Shown: positions 45,172-55,237 of the stretch, one piece after another
Layout of the letters: each line of letters starts with the position of its first letter
How positions within the stretch are numbered: the first letter of the stretch is position 1
DNA from: GCA-2401155 sp045047085
Lineage (GTDB): Bacteria > Pseudomonadota > Alphaproteobacteria > Rhizobiales > Rhizobiaceae
Reading direction: 5' to 3'
DNA length: 64,000 bases
NCBI GenBank assembly: GCA_045047085.1
Contig: JASFYT010000042.1
Span: 7,220-71,219, forward strand
Made by a program: the position numbers and the translations under genes
Notes under the pieces: generated by a model
The model's database searches: none
The model's input: only the letters and a program-made list of their open reading frames with translations
Told to the model about the DNA's origin: nothing

Positions 45172-46593
45172 ATGAACGATAAAGTCGTCACCCGATTTGC
45201 CCCCTCCCCAACCGGTTATCTGCATATTGGCGGAGCAAGAACCGCCCTTTTCAATTGGCTCTACGCAAAGGCCAATGGGGGAAAAATGTTGTTACGCATT
45301 GAGGATACTGACCGCGCCCGCTCAACTGACGATGCAGTGGAAGCGATCAAGGACGGACTTACTTGGCTTGGATTGGATTGGGAAGGCGAACCAATATCAC
45401 AATTTTCAGGCGCCGAACGTCATAAAGAAGTTGCGGAACAAATGGTTGCAGATGGCAAAGCATATTATTGCTACACCTCTCAGGAAGAACTAACTGAAAT
45501 GCGCGAGAAGGCTCGTGCAGAAAAACGTGCTCCTCGTTATGATGGAAGGTGGCGCGACCGCGATCCGGCCGAAGCGCCTGAAGGTGTAAACGGCGTCATT
45601 CGCTTGAAAGCCCCTCTCGAAGGTGAAACAATCGTCCACGACAAGGTTCAGGGGGAAGTACGATTCCCTAACAAAGATCTGGACGATCTGGTATTATTGC
45701 GCTCCGATGGCACGCCGACTTACATGTTGGCTGTTGTAGTCGATGATCATGATATGGGCATCACCCACATCATTCGTGGCGATGATCATTTAACCAATGC
45801 AGCCAGACAAACATTGATCTTCAACGCGCTTGGCTGGAAAGTCCCAATTATGGCCCATGTGCCGCTAATCCACGGTCCAGATGGCGCGAAACTGTCTAAG
45901 CGTCATGGAGCCGTCGGCGCGGAAGCGTATCGCGCCATGGGCTATTTGCCAGAAGCCATGCGCAACTACCTAGTACGTCTTGGCTGGTCCCATGGGGACG
46001 ACGAAATCATCCCCACTGACGAGCTAATAAAGCTATTCGATTTTGATGGCATGGGAAAAGCAGCTGCACGGTTCGATTTCAAGAAGTTGGAAAACCTCAA
46101 TGGCCATTATATCCGCGCGGCTGATGATAAATATTTGCTGTCTCAACTGGAAACGGTTGCACACGAAATCCCGAGCGGCGCTGATATTGCCGCCGGTTTA
46201 AGTGAACCACAGCGTACCCAAATCCTGAACGCCATGCCGTTATTGAAAGAACGCGCGAAAACCTTGATCGAACTTGCCGAGGGTACAAAATTTATTTCTG
46301 CCACACGGCCCCTGAACATCAACGAGAAAGCTTCAAACATTCTCGAAGGCGGCGGCGCTGACATCATCAGTAAATTGTTGCCGACACTAAGCACTCTTGA
46401 TGACTGGAACGAAGAAACAATCGAATCTGTCATCCGGGAATATTCAGAACAGGCAGATCTGAAACTTGGAAAAGTGGCTCAACCCTTGCGTGCTGCACTT
46501 ACGGGCAGCAATGTCTCACCTGGCGTATTCGACGTGATGGTTATCCTCGGAAAAGAGGAATGCATAGGCCGTTTGAGCGATCAGGCGTCGTAA
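45172..46593 (+). CDS. gltX: Glutamyl-tRNA synthetase
   Basis: The enzyme charges tRNA(Glu) and, in organisms without GlnRS, may also charge tRNA(Gln). The 473-residue class I synthetase has the HIGH motif as PSPTGYLHIGGART (residues 11-24), RIEDTDRARS, the KMSKS motif as KLSKRHG (about 243) and the C-terminal anticodon-binding helices. Alphaproteobacteria often hold two gltX copies; only one is in the window, so discriminating or non-discriminating specificity cannot be decided. gltA follows 221 bases later. Confidence 0.96.
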   Translation: MNDKVVTRFAPSPTGYLHIGGARTALFNWLYAKANGGKMLLRIEDTDRARSTDDAVEAIKDGLTWLGLDWEGEPISQFSGAERHKEVAEQMVADGKAYYCYTSQEELTEMREKARAEKRAPRYDGRWRDRDPAEAPEGVNGVIRLKAPLEGETIVHDKVQGEVRFPNKDLDDLVLLRSDGTPTYMLAVVVDDHDMGITHIIRGDDHLTNAARQTLIFNALGWKVPIMAHVPLIHGPDGAKLSKRHGAVGAEAYRAMGYLPEAMRNYLVRLGWSHGDDEIIPTDELIKLFDFDGMGKAAARFDFKKLENLNGHYIRAADDKYLLSQLETVAHEIPSGADIAAGLSEPQRTQILNAMPLLKERAKTLIELAEGTKFISATRPLNINEKASNILEGGGADIISKLLPTLSTLDDWNEETIESVIREYSEQADLKLGKVAQPLRAALTGSNVSPGVFDVMVILGKEECIGRLSDQAS

Positions 46594-46733
46594 TTTACAG
46601 TTTTATATTGGAAAAAAATTCCAAACACCGAGCCGGCCACCGCGCTTAAACTATTGTCCGACTTGTCTCTGATGCCCAAATCGGTTAGCAAGGGCACATA
46701 TATTTTGCATTGCACCATTATTTGTATTTGTAA

Positions 46734-46781
46734 GGAACACTTTGAAAATGGGAACCATTTTCTCATTGAGTACGGTGTTCC
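46734..46781 (+). promoter_or_regulatory. Structured leader upstream of gltA
   Basis: An outer stem GGAACAC (46734-46740) / GTGTTCC (46775-46781) encloses a perfect inner hairpin AAAATGG-GAA-CCATTTT (46745-46761). It ends 33 bases before the gltA ATG and has no T-run. It could be a leader RNA structure or a protein-binding palindrome; no known riboswitch is recognised. Confidence 0.4.
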
Positions 46782-46814
46782 AAAGTTCGTTGATGAAATT
46801 GGAAGGAACATATC

Positions 46815-48104
46815 ATGGCAGACGATAAAGCAACATTGACCATTGGCACCGAGAATTGGGAATTCCCTATTCGCCAAGGTGAGCTTGGACCCGATGTCAT
46901 CGATATCAGTACACTCTACGCCAAAACCGGGCGCTTCACCCTCGATCCCGGATTCACTTCTACGGCCTCTTGCGACAGTGACATCACCTATATCGATGGC
47001 GACAAAGGTACGTTGCTTCACCGGGGTTATCCTATCGACCAACTGGCCGAAAACGGTGATTTTCTGGAGACTTGTTATTTACTGCTCTATGGTGAACTAC
47101 CAACAGCAGCCCAGAAAAAAGATTTTGATTCGCGCGTAACAAACCACACTATGCTGCACGAGCAAATGCACCGTCTATATGCCGGTTTCCGCCGCGATGC
47201 TCACCCAATGGCAATTATGTGCGGCGTAGTTGGCGCGCTATCAGCATTCTATCATGATTCGACGGATATATCCGACCCCCATCAACGCATGGTTGCATCC
47301 TTTCGCATGATTGCAAAAATGCCAACCATTGCGGCCATGGCCTATAAATATCACGTTGGGCAACCATTTGTTTATCCTCGCAATGATCTCGATTATTCAA
47401 CCAATTTCCTGAGCATGTGTTTCTCTGTTCCTTGCGAAGAATTTAAAGCAAACCCAATTCTCTCCAGAGCGATGGACCGCATTTTCATTCTGCATGCAGA
47501 CCATGAGCAAAACGCATCCACTTCCACTGTGCGTCTAGCTGGTTCATCTGGCGCAAACCCTTTTGCATGTATTGCAGCCGGCATTGCCTGCCTATGGGGC
47601 CCAGCACATGGCGGTGCTAATGAAGCAGCCTTAAAAATGCTCGCAGAAATTGGAACTGTTGATCGTATTCCCGAATTTGTGGCTCGTGCAAAAGACAAAA
47701 ATGATCCTTTCCGTCTGATGGGCTTTGGCCACCGTGTATATAAGAACTACGATCCACGCGCCGTAATCATGCAAAAAACATCCCATGAAGTGCTGAAGGA
47801 ACTTGGCATCAAGGACGATCCATTGCTGGAAGTTGCAATGGAACTGGAGCAAATTGCTTTAACCGATGAGTATTTCATCGAAAAGAAACTCTATCCGAAT
47901 ATTGATTTTTATTCCGGCATCACCCTAAAAGCGCTCGGCTTCCCAACTTCTATGTTCACAGTGCTATTTGCGGTGGCGAGAACCGTTGGCTGGATTGCCC
48001 AGTGGAAAGAGATGATCGAAGATCCAAATCAGCGTATTGGCCGTCCGCGCCAGCTCTATACTGGCCCGGCATCTCGCGAATATGTGCCGATGTCCAAGCG
48101 TTAA
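46815..48104 (+). CDS. gltA: Citrate synthase
   Basis: GltA condenses acetyl-CoA and oxaloacetate in the citric acid cycle. The 429-residue type II (hexameric, NADH-sensitive type) enzyme begins after GGAAGGAACATATC and shows GTLLHRGYPIDQLA (near 72), the first active histidine in GPAHGGANEAALKML (near 265), GFGHRVYKNYDPRA (near 306) with the second, and the aspartate in NIDFYSGITLKALG. The gene converges on lpxB with only six bases between the stops. Confidence 0.98.
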   Translation: MADDKATLTIGTENWEFPIRQGELGPDVIDISTLYAKTGRFTLDPGFTSTASCDSDITYIDGDKGTLLHRGYPIDQLAENGDFLETCYLLLYGELPTAAQKKDFDSRVTNHTMLHEQMHRLYAGFRRDAHPMAIMCGVVGALSAFYHDSTDISDPHQRMVASFRMIAKMPTIAAMAYKYHVGQPFVYPRNDLDYSTNFLSMCFSVPCEEFKANPILSRAMDRIFILHADHEQNASTSTVRLAGSSGANPFACIAAGIACLWGPAHGGANEAALKMLAEIGTVDRIPEFVARAKDKNDPFRLMGFGHRVYKNYDPRAVIMQKTSHEVLKELGIKDDPLLEVAMELEQIALTDEYFIEKKLYPNIDFYSGITLKALGFPTSMFTVLFAVARTVGWIAQWKEMIEDPNQRIGRPRQLYTGPASREYVPMSKR

Positions 48105-48110
48105 ACTGCG

Positions 48111-49268
48111 TTAGGATTTCGTAATTTCAAGAATTTTCCGGGCCGCAATCAGGCCCGGACGCTCGGATTGCTGCATGTTTTTCGCAACAATTTCAAAACC
48201 TTCAAGCTGTGCATTACGAGCTGGACCTTTTACCAGTAATTGTTCGATCTGTCGTGAAATTAAATTTGAATTCGCAAACTCATTAAATTGTTCCGGCACA
48301 ACTGCCCCATCCGCAATCAAATTCGGGAGGGATGCTGTCCAGGCATACATAAATTTGCGCGCAATCATCATGACTGGATCAAGCTTGTATATTGAAATCA
48401 TAGGCACTTTGAAGAGCGCAAGTTCGAGCGTTACAGTACCCGATGCAGCAATCGCAGCATCGGCCTTTGAAAAGGCTGCGACCCTGGCGTCATCGCCGGT
48501 TACAATTTCAGGCTTTACTGGCCACTCAGCAACGCTCGCCCTGATTTCTTCCGCAAGATGATCTACCGCAGGAAGCACTGCTTCGAACACATTACCGCGT
48601 TCTTTCAACTTGGAAAGTGTATCCCTGATCACCGGCAGCAAACGAGAAATTTCCGACTTTCTGGACCCCGGCAAAACAAGTAAGTTTGCGGGAGATTTGG
48701 GAATGACGTTCTTCCGTTTAGCATTTTTAGCGATTAATCGCATCAATGGGTGCCCAATATAGGTCGTATTGGGCCCATCGAGTTTTTTCATCACCTCAGG
48801 TTCAAACGGCAAAATGGCTAACACATGGTCAATGAACACTCGCATTTTTGGTGCTCGGCCGGGTCGCCAACCCCAAACAGACGGGCAAATATATTTAACA
48901 ATAGGAATGTCCGCTTTTCTCTTACGAACGCGCTTCGCTACTGCATAACCAAAATCCGGGCTATCAATTAGCAGTATGACATCCGGGCGTTTATCCATAA
49001 TGTCTTCAACCGTTTGTCTCACGCGTTTGATAATGGTTGGCAGTTTCCCAATAACTCCCGATATCCCAATTACCGACAAATCTGTTACATCAAACAGACT
49101 ATCCAGACCACGTTTCTGGAGCTTATCACCGCCCAGACCAAGCGGTTCAACCGGCACACCCATGTCATCAAATGCATCGAGCAAATCAACTGCAAGGTCT
49201 TCCCCGGACTGCTCCCCCATCACAAAATAAACTTTAAGAGGTAGAGTTTTTTTTGGAAATTTAGCCAT
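48111..49268 (-). CDS. lpxB: Lipid-A-disaccharide synthase
   Basis: LpxB joins UDP-diacylglucosamine and lipid X to the lipid A disaccharide on the inner face of the inner membrane. The ATG at 49268 overlaps the lpxI stop by eight bases. The 385-residue GT-B glycosyltransferase shows VYFVMGEQSGEDLAVDLLDA, PLGLGGDKLQKRGLDSLFD, DVTDLSVIGISGVIGKLPTI, LIDSPDFGYAVAKRVR, YICPSVWGWRPGRAPKM and the later VLPGSRKSEISRL and AIAASGTVTLELALFKVP, all typical. It is the last gene of the long minus-strand envelope operon. Confidence 0.97.
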   Translation of the reverse strand: MAKFPKKTLPLKVYFVMGEQSGEDLAVDLLDAFDDMGVPVEPLGLGGDKLQKRGLDSLFDVTDLSVIGISGVIGKLPTIIKRVRQTVEDIMDKRPDVILLIDSPDFGYAVAKRVRKRKADIPIVKYICPSVWGWRPGRAPKMRVFIDHVLAILPFEPEVMKKLDGPNTTYIGHPLMRLIAKNAKRKNVIPKSPANLLVLPGSRKSEISRLLPVIRDTLSKLKERGNVFEAVLPAVDHLAEEIRASVAEWPVKPEIVTGDDARVAAFSKADAAIAASGTVTLELALFKVPMISIYKLDPVMMIARKFMYAWTASLPNLIADGAVVPEQFNEFANSNLISRQIEQLLVKGPARNAQLEGFEIVAKNMQQSERPGLIAARKILEITKS

Positions 49269-50121
49269 CGTCGGCCACCATTCCAAAAATAAATATCTTC
49301 TCAGACCTTGCTCGTGCCAGAGTTTTTTCTCGGTCTAGTATCAAGGTACAGCCAGCTTCCAATGCAATCCCCAAAAGTCCAGCGCGCTTCACATTATCGA
49401 TAGTATCAGGGCCGATTGAAGGTAAATCTGCTCGCATATCCTGCCCTGGCTTCATGGTCTTGACCAAAACGCCATGCTTTCCCTGTATTGGCATTTGTCC
49501 GGTACGACGTAGTTCCTCAACACGGGCAATCATTGCATCGGTTCCTTCTGCACCCTCAAGTGCAACTACTCTGCCAGCCTCTACTATCACTGCCTGCCCA
49601 GCGTCAAGGCTGCCAAGTTTCTTGCATGCATCATATCCCAATCGGATATTTCGCAGCATTGTTTTTCCCGGCACTCTGCCAACAACATTGCCTTTTTCAC
49701 ACAGCAATTGAGGAGCAATTTCATGCGCTCCGACCATAGAAATGTTCTTAGATTCAAAAATATCAATCACTCCCGACAGTAAAGTATTGTCGCCGGAAGC
49801 CATCAGAGAAAGAATTTTTGGAAGTAACTTTACGGTCAACCAGTCTAATTTCAGATTAGAGAAATCCGGACGGATTTTAATGCCACCAGCAAAGACCACA
49901 TGATTGATATCCCGCTCATGCAATATATCAAACAATTTTCCAATCTGACCAAAGCCAAGGTATTGGTGTGGGAATTGTTCTACTTCACTAGAAGCAACAC
50001 CGCGTATTCCCACAAGAAACGGGTCAATACCTGCGTCAACCGAACCTTTCGCCAATTCAATTGGCAAACTCCCGGAGCCCGCAATAATTGCTATGTTCTT
50101 TATGGAGTTTGATGTCCCCAT
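49261..50121 (-). CDS. lpxI: UDP-2,3-diacylglucosamine pyrophosphatase LpxI
   Basis: LpxI hydrolyses UDP-2,3-diacylglucosamine to lipid X; it replaces LpxH in alphaproteobacteria. The start at 50121 (MGTSNSIKNIAIIAGSGSLP) is eight bases after the lpxA stop; an earlier ATG at 50148 would overlap lpxA. The 286-residue protein has GQIGKLFDILHERDINHVVF, GDNTLLSGVIDIFE (near 110), VEAGRVVALEGAEGTDAM (near 187, with catalytic acidic residues) and VKTMKPGQDMRADLPSIGPD, the DUF1009 core. It sits between lpxA and lpxB. Confidence 0.96.
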   Translation of the reverse strand: MGTSNSIKNIAIIAGSGSLPIELAKGSVDAGIDPFLVGIRGVASSEVEQFPHQYLGFGQIGKLFDILHERDINHVVFAGGIKIRPDFSNLKLDWLTVKLLPKILSLMASGDNTLLSGVIDIFESKNISMVGAHEIAPQLLCEKGNVVGRVPGKTMLRNIRLGYDACKKLGSLDAGQAVIVEAGRVVALEGAEGTDAMIARVEELRRTGQMPIQGKHGVLVKTMKPGQDMRADLPSIGPDTIDNVKRAGLLGIALEAGCTLILDREKTLARARSEKIFIFGMVADDG

Positions 50122-50129
50122 GAAAGGCT

Positions 50130-50921
50130 CTAGGTTTTGGGCATGCAAAGTGGGCGGTCCGCACTTTGTCTGATAAAATCGGATATTTGTTTAACAATCG
50201 GATCGTCATTAACATCTTGTTCAAGCAAATCAATTGATTTCAATACCGATACATCTGACGAAAATAGCGTTTTAAAGGCGCTTCTGGCATTGTGAATGCT
50301 TTGGCGATCAACACCGGCGCGTTTCATGCCAATCAAATTCAATCCTCCAAGATATGCCCGGTTCCCAAGAGCAATACCATAAGGAATTACATCACTCTCA
50401 ATTGCCGCCATGCCGCCAAGAAATGCATTATTGCCAATTCGGCAAAACTGATGAACTCCTGCACCACCACCAAGAATAACATTGGAACCAATTTTACAAT
50501 GCCCGGCCAGCAATGCCCCGTTAGAAAAAATCACGCTATCACCGATAACACAGTCATGAGCCACATGTGAATTTGCCAGAAAAACACATTTATTGCCGAT
50601 TACTGTCGTATTTTCATCACCCGCAGTTCCTGGATTCATCGTAACCCCCTCACGGATTACACAATCATTCCCGATTAAGAGAGAGGATTCTTCACCGCCA
50701 TACTTCAAATCCTGAGGCTCGTGGCCAACAGAGGCAAATGGAAATATACGAGCATTGGAACCAATTTTGGTATGCCCGGCCAACACAACATGTGTGTGTA
50801 AAAACGAGCCATCGCCAATCGATACATTTGGCCCGATATGGCAAAACGCTCCAATCGAAACATTTTCGCCAATAACGGCGCCATCTTCAACAATAGCGGA
50901 GGAATGGATATTCGAACTCAT
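50130..50921 (-). CDS. lpxA: UDP-N-acetylglucosamine O-acyltransferase
   Basis: LpxA transfers a 3-hydroxyacyl chain to UDP-GlcNAc, the first step of lipid A synthesis. The 263-residue protein is built of left-handed beta-helix hexapeptide repeats through about residue 185, with the catalytic histidine in ANSHVAHDCVIGDSV (near 120), GLNLIGMKRAG and the helical C-terminus. The start codon overlaps the fabZ stop at 50921, so translation is coupled. Confidence 0.97.
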   Translation of the reverse strand: MSSNIHSSAIVEDGAVIGENVSIGAFCHIGPNVSIGDGSFLHTHVVLAGHTKIGSNARIFPFASVGHEPQDLKYGGEESSLLIGNDCVIREGVTMNPGTAGDENTTVIGNKCVFLANSHVAHDCVIGDSVIFSNGALLAGHCKIGSNVILGGGAGVHQFCRIGNNAFLGGMAAIESDVIPYGIALGNRAYLGGLNLIGMKRAGVDRQSIHNARSAFKTLFSSDVSVLKSIDLLEQDVNDDPIVKQISDFIRQSADRPLCMPKT

Positions 50922-51388
50922 CAGGATTCAGTTTCCGGTGTTACCATCATTGCAGTAATCACAGCTTCAGCCACTTTACTGCCATCTACATAAGCCGTGC
51001 ATTGATACTTGAAGATATCCCGACGTTGCTTAATTTTCAGCACATGAAGGTTCAACACATCGCCTGGAATAACCATCTTGCGAAATTTTGCCCCGTCAAT
51101 ACTCATAAAATATACCAATTTCCCTTCGCCATCTACAGCAGCTCTAGCGCAAATCGCACCGGCAGTCTGTGCCATTGCCTCAACAACGAGAACACCTGGC
51201 ATAATAGGCGAGTTCGGGAAATGCCCATTGAAGAACTCTTCATTAATGGTAACATTTTTAATGCCGATGGCGCTTACATCTCCATCAACCTCAATGACTT
51301 TATCGAGCAATAGAAATGGATATCTATGCGGTAACAACCGAAACAGTTCCATAACACCAATTTGCGCTAATTGTTTATCTTCACTCAT
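50921..51388 (-). CDS. fabZ: (3R)-hydroxyacyl-ACP dehydratase FabZ
   Basis: FabZ dehydrates 3-hydroxyacyl-ACP in fatty acid elongation and so competes with LpxA and LpxD for substrate. The ATG at 51388, four bases behind lpxD, gives 155 residues. The hotdog fold shows LLPHRYPFLLLDKVIEVD, catalytic HFPNSPIMPGVLVVEAMAQT with its His and Glu (about 55-75), and GAKFRKMVIPGDVLNLHV. Location in the lpx operon is classical. Confidence 0.97.
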   Translation of the reverse strand: MSEDKQLAQIGVMELFRLLPHRYPFLLLDKVIEVDGDVSAIGIKNVTINEEFFNGHFPNSPIMPGVLVVEAMAQTAGAICARAAVDGEGKLVYFMSIDGAKFRKMVIPGDVLNLHVLKIKQRRDIFKYQCTAYVDGSKVAEAVITAMMVTPETES

Positions 51389-51392
51389 CTGA

Positions 51393-52454
51393 TCAATCCG
51401 CTTTTTTGTCGTTATTCTTTGCCGCAAGTCGTTTCTTCGCAGCTTCCCTCATCCACATTTTAGCAGATACTGCCGGGTATCCCATCACTTTTTCTCCCGC
51501 CGGAATATTATTGAACACGCCTGATCCTCCACCGATCTGTGCTCCCGTTCCAATAGTCAAATGTCCTACAATACCTGCTTGTGCTGCCACCACCACATAG
51601 TCTTCCAGCGTCACGCTCCCGGCCATGCCACACATGCCAATCAAAAGGCAATTGCGCCCGATAACACAATTGTGGGCGATGTGGACAAGGTTATCCATCT
51701 TGGTACCCTCACCAATAATTGTATCAGCGTTAGCACCCCGATCAATCGCACAATTGGCACCAATTTCCACATTATCCTGAATGATGACACGACCAATTTG
51801 CGGAATTTTCTTGTGACCACCTGGCCCCATGGCAAATCCGAACCCATCTTGCCCGATCTGGGTTCCATTATGGATAATCACGTTGTCCCCCAACAACGCA
51901 CATAACACAGACGCATTGGCACCAATTGTACTATTCCTGCCAATTTTGACTTCTCTGCCAATTACGGCCCCGGCCAGAATATGACAGCCTTGCCCAATTG
52001 AAGCACCGGCCCCAATGACCGCATTGGCCTCTACTATGATATTGTCTTCTAAGTGGGCCGTGTCGTCCACGTAAGCCTGTGATGAAATTCCGGTTTCCCC
52101 TGTTACCGGCAGTGGTCGCATGGCTGTTGGATACATCAAAGCCAGAACCAGCCCGTATGCTTCATAGGGTTTGGGATGAATTAACGCAATGACAGATGCC
52201 GGGACCCTATCAAGGTATTTCTCACTACAAATGACAGCACTGGCATTTGTTTCCGTTAACGCATCAGCATATTTTGGATTATCCAGAAACGTAATGCTTC
52301 CCAGACCTGCTGTAGCAATGGGAGCAGCGGAATTAATCAGACTGTCGGCAACTGATGTATCAACATCACTGGCACGCACAAGAACGGCACCCGTTTGATT
52401 GCAGATATCCGAAACACTTATCTCTACAGGATGAAAAAACGATGCGCCTGTCAT
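51393..52454 (-). CDS. lpxD: UDP-3-O-acylglucosamine N-acyltransferase
   Basis: LpxD adds the second hydroxyacyl chain to UDP-3-O-acylglucosamine. The 353-residue protein has the N-terminal uridine-binding domain (about 1-110, with LGSITFLDNPKYADAL), the hexapeptide beta-helix (about 120-310) and the catalytic histidine region MDNLVHIAHNCVIGRNC (near 248). The C-terminus is a short basic helix ending in KKAD. It lies 66 bases downstream of bamA. Confidence 0.97.
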   Translation of the reverse strand: MTGASFFHPVEISVSDICNQTGAVLVRASDVDTSVADSLINSAAPIATAGLGSITFLDNPKYADALTETNASAVICSEKYLDRVPASVIALIHPKPYEAYGLVLALMYPTAMRPLPVTGETGISSQAYVDDTAHLEDNIIVEANAVIGAGASIGQGCHILAGAVIGREVKIGRNSTIGANASVLCALLGDNVIIHNGTQIGQDGFGFAMGPGGHKKIPQIGRVIIQDNVEIGANCAIDRGANADTIIGEGTKMDNLVHIAHNCVIGRNCLLIGMCGMAGSVTLEDYVVVAAQAGIVGHLTIGTGAQIGGGSGVFNNIPAGEKVMGYPAVSAKMWMREAAKKRLAAKNNDKKAD

Positions 52455-52520
52455 CTAATACGCCCAACTGGTCCACGCTATAATTGTTAGGTCAATAGAA
52501 TATCAACCAACCAAAATTCA

Positions 52521-54932
52521 CTAGAACTTGGTGCTAATACCGAAGCTAAATTCACGCGTTTTGTCCCAATCCTTCTTAAGCACAGGGAACGCATAGTCAA
52601 ACCGCAGCGGTCCAAATGGTGAAGACCAGATAATGCTTGCGCCGACAGATGCACGAATGGAACTATCATCCAACTGTTCAAGCTGTGCAGCAGTAAGTGC
52701 AGTACCATTGCTTGCAACTAAAGCTCTACTTGCATCATCAAGCCCAAACACTGATCCGGCATCAGCAAAGAATGCTGCGCGGAAACCAGCGGATTCAGGA
52801 ATGAATGGTAGAGGAAACTGAAGTTCAGCGGTGGCATTATAATAATTTTGCCCCCCAAGCGCATCACCGGTAAGTGGATCTCTTGGACCGAGCCCTGAAC
52901 CCTTGAAGCCCCGTATGGATTTGGAATTGTTATAGAAATTATCTTGAACTCGATAACTACTGCCAAAATCTGCAATATTTCCTGCCCGAAGACGTCCAAA
53001 GGCAACAACATCCAGATCATCTGACAACTCTTTATAGCCAGCTAGAGTCACTTCGCTACGCACATACTCCGCATCACCACCTACCCCGTAAATAGTCTGG
53101 GTTAGATTGGCATACAATCCATTGCGAGGCTCTTTTTGGTTATCAAAGTTGTTAAAAGTCAAAGAGTAACCAAAGCCGGAGGATAACCATTCACCCTGCC
53201 CCGCAGCCAAGGCGTTGGACAGCTCTGCATCAGTATTACCCTGAATTCCATCAGGAGTAGCGCCGGTTGCATCAATCGTAGATGAGGCAGCATTCACCTC
53301 GCTGTTTACCACTTTGTAGAAACCTTGCAGATTAACCTCATCCGTCAAAGGCACTCCAAGCGTAAACTTGCCTGATGTGGTTGTTGAATCATATTCCCGT
53401 CGGTCATTTCGGTCAGAAGTCGTTACTTCAACATTGATCCCGGCAGACATTCGATAACCAAGGAAGAATGGTTCAACGAATGAAAAACCGTAATTCTGAT
53501 CATCAGCACCGGCACCAAATTTCAAACGGATATACTGGCCACGACCCAAAAAGTTTTTCTCGGAGAACGAAATCTCGGCAATTGCACCATCTGCTGAACT
53601 ATAGCCACCACCGATAGAGAATTCACCAGTGGATTTCTCGGACAACCGCACCACAACAACAACGCGGTCAGGACTTGAACCCGGGCGCGTATTAATAGCA
53701 ACGCGTTCAAAATACCCCAATGCCTCCAAACGACGTTTGGTTTTTTGAATCAGCACCTGATTAAAGGCATCACCTTCCGATACATCGAATTCGCGACGTA
53801 TCACGTAATCACGAGTTCTATCGTTGCCGATAATTACAATATCTTCGATATAAACCCGCGCACCTTCATCAATCAGATAGGTAACGTCAATTGTATTGGT
53901 TTCAAAATTGCGATTGCCGCGAGGCACAACTTCGACAAACGCATATCCATCGGACGCAATTCTCTGGGTCAACGCAATGATGGTGTTTTCGACCTTCTTA
54001 GCGCTGTAATATTTACCACCAATTGTATCTAGCAGATCGTACAAATTTTCAGCATTTACGCCAGGTATGGTGCTTTCAATGGCGATCTCACCGAAATTAT
54101 AGCGAACGCCCTCATCTACCGATATGGTGATGATATATTCATTGAGGCTATTATCTAGCTCAGCTGAGGCCGAAATAATCTGAAAATCAGCAAAGCCCCT
54201 GTTGAAATAGTAGCGACGTAGCAATTCCTGATCAGCCGCCAATTTATTGGGGTCATAAACATCGCTGGAGCCAAAAAAGCTCAAAAGGTGTGTTTCTTTG
54301 GTTTTAAGCACATCTTTAAGCCGACGATCGGAAACCGAATTATTGCCAACAAAATTGATGGTACTGATCTTGGTTTTCCCACCTTCATTTATGCGGAAGA
54401 TAACATTTACACGTTCGTTTTCCAGCGGCACAACTTCAAATTCAACCGACGCATCGTCACGACCAACACGAGCATAAGCTTGTGAAATACGCTCCACATC
54501 AGATGCAACCGTTTGGGCGCTGAAGATCGACCGGGCTTTGGAACGAACCGTTCCGGTTAACGCCACATTCTTCAGGCGTTTATTTCCCTCAAAAAAGATT
54601 TTGTTAATCGTGGCATTTTCATCCACGTCAACAATCAGTGTACTACCGGAACGGTAGATACTGACGTCGCTAAACAATCCTGTTGCAAACAGAGATTTAA
54701 CGGAACTATCGATATCGGCATTGCTGAAACTTTCACCCGGACGAATTGTTAGATAGGAAATCACCGTATCAGAATCCATACGTGTCGTTCCACGCACATC
54801 AATACGCTGAACCACAGCAGCCTGCACCTGATCAGCGCCAGAAACCGCAGCCACAAAAGACACGCCCAGCGGAGCAAAAACTAACGCAAACGCCACACAC
54901 AAAATTCTAAAAAATCGCAACAAAGGCTGCAT
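52521..54932 (-). CDS. bamA: Outer membrane protein assembly factor BamA
   Basis: BamA is the core of the complex that inserts beta-barrel proteins into the outer membrane. The ATG at 54932 (MQPLLRFFRILC) gives 803 residues with a good signal peptide ending VQA near 38; the frame extends further to 54980 but without a better start. Five POTRA domains (about 40-440; the first begins VVQRIDVRGTTRMD) lead to the C-terminal barrel (about 465-803), with GSKSIRGF-like SKSIRGFKGSGLGPRD holding the conserved RGF motif, and it ends in FSFGISTKF. The order rseP-bamA-lpxD is standard. Confidence 0.97.
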   Translation of the reverse strand: MQPLLRFFRILCVAFALVFAPLGVSFVAAVSGADQVQAAVVQRIDVRGTTRMDSDTVISYLTIRPGESFSNADIDSSVKSLFATGLFSDVSIYRSGSTLIVDVDENATINKIFFEGNKRLKNVALTGTVRSKARSIFSAQTVASDVERISQAYARVGRDDASVEFEVVPLENERVNVIFRINEGGKTKISTINFVGNNSVSDRRLKDVLKTKETHLLSFFGSSDVYDPNKLAADQELLRRYYFNRGFADFQIISASAELDNSLNEYIITISVDEGVRYNFGEIAIESTIPGVNAENLYDLLDTIGGKYYSAKKVENTIIALTQRIASDGYAFVEVVPRGNRNFETNTIDVTYLIDEGARVYIEDIVIIGNDRTRDYVIRREFDVSEGDAFNQVLIQKTKRRLEALGYFERVAINTRPGSSPDRVVVVVRLSEKSTGEFSIGGGYSSADGAIAEISFSEKNFLGRGQYIRLKFGAGADDQNYGFSFVEPFFLGYRMSAGINVEVTTSDRNDRREYDSTTTSGKFTLGVPLTDEVNLQGFYKVVNSEVNAASSTIDATGATPDGIQGNTDAELSNALAAGQGEWLSSGFGYSLTFNNFDNQKEPRNGLYANLTQTIYGVGGDAEYVRSEVTLAGYKELSDDLDVVAFGRLRAGNIADFGSSYRVQDNFYNNSKSIRGFKGSGLGPRDPLTGDALGGQNYYNATAELQFPLPFIPESAGFRAAFFADAGSVFGLDDASRALVASNGTALTAAQLEQLDDSSIRASVGASIIWSSPFGPLRFDYAFPVLKKDWDKTREFSFGISTKF

Positions 54933-55237
54933 ACCTTTAAAACCCCTAAATACAAATATCTCAACAACCCATCTGAACAACCTTGTGGGTCTCGAAGCTC
55001 TGTGAATTCCAAAATACAGACAGAATCCACATGCGCATTAACTAATCTTTTACAGTGTTTCTAAACATGTGCAACCACATCCCACCTTCAAACTATGCAA
55101 TTCCCAGATATGTGGCAAAAAGGTCGATCCATTCTCTGCCTATGGTTAATGTTCAGTCAGCAAAAATTTAAGAATCAACCAAAAATCCATTGAAATCGAA
55201 TGTCTATTTGCCTCGGAAATAAGATGAAATTACGTCA
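54933..55237. other. Intergenic region between rseP and bamA
   Basis: These 305 bases contain no convincing gene, repeat or strong hairpin. The region is A+T-rich and should hold a separate promoter for bamA and the lpx genes, but I cannot place one reliably. Confidence 0.5.
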
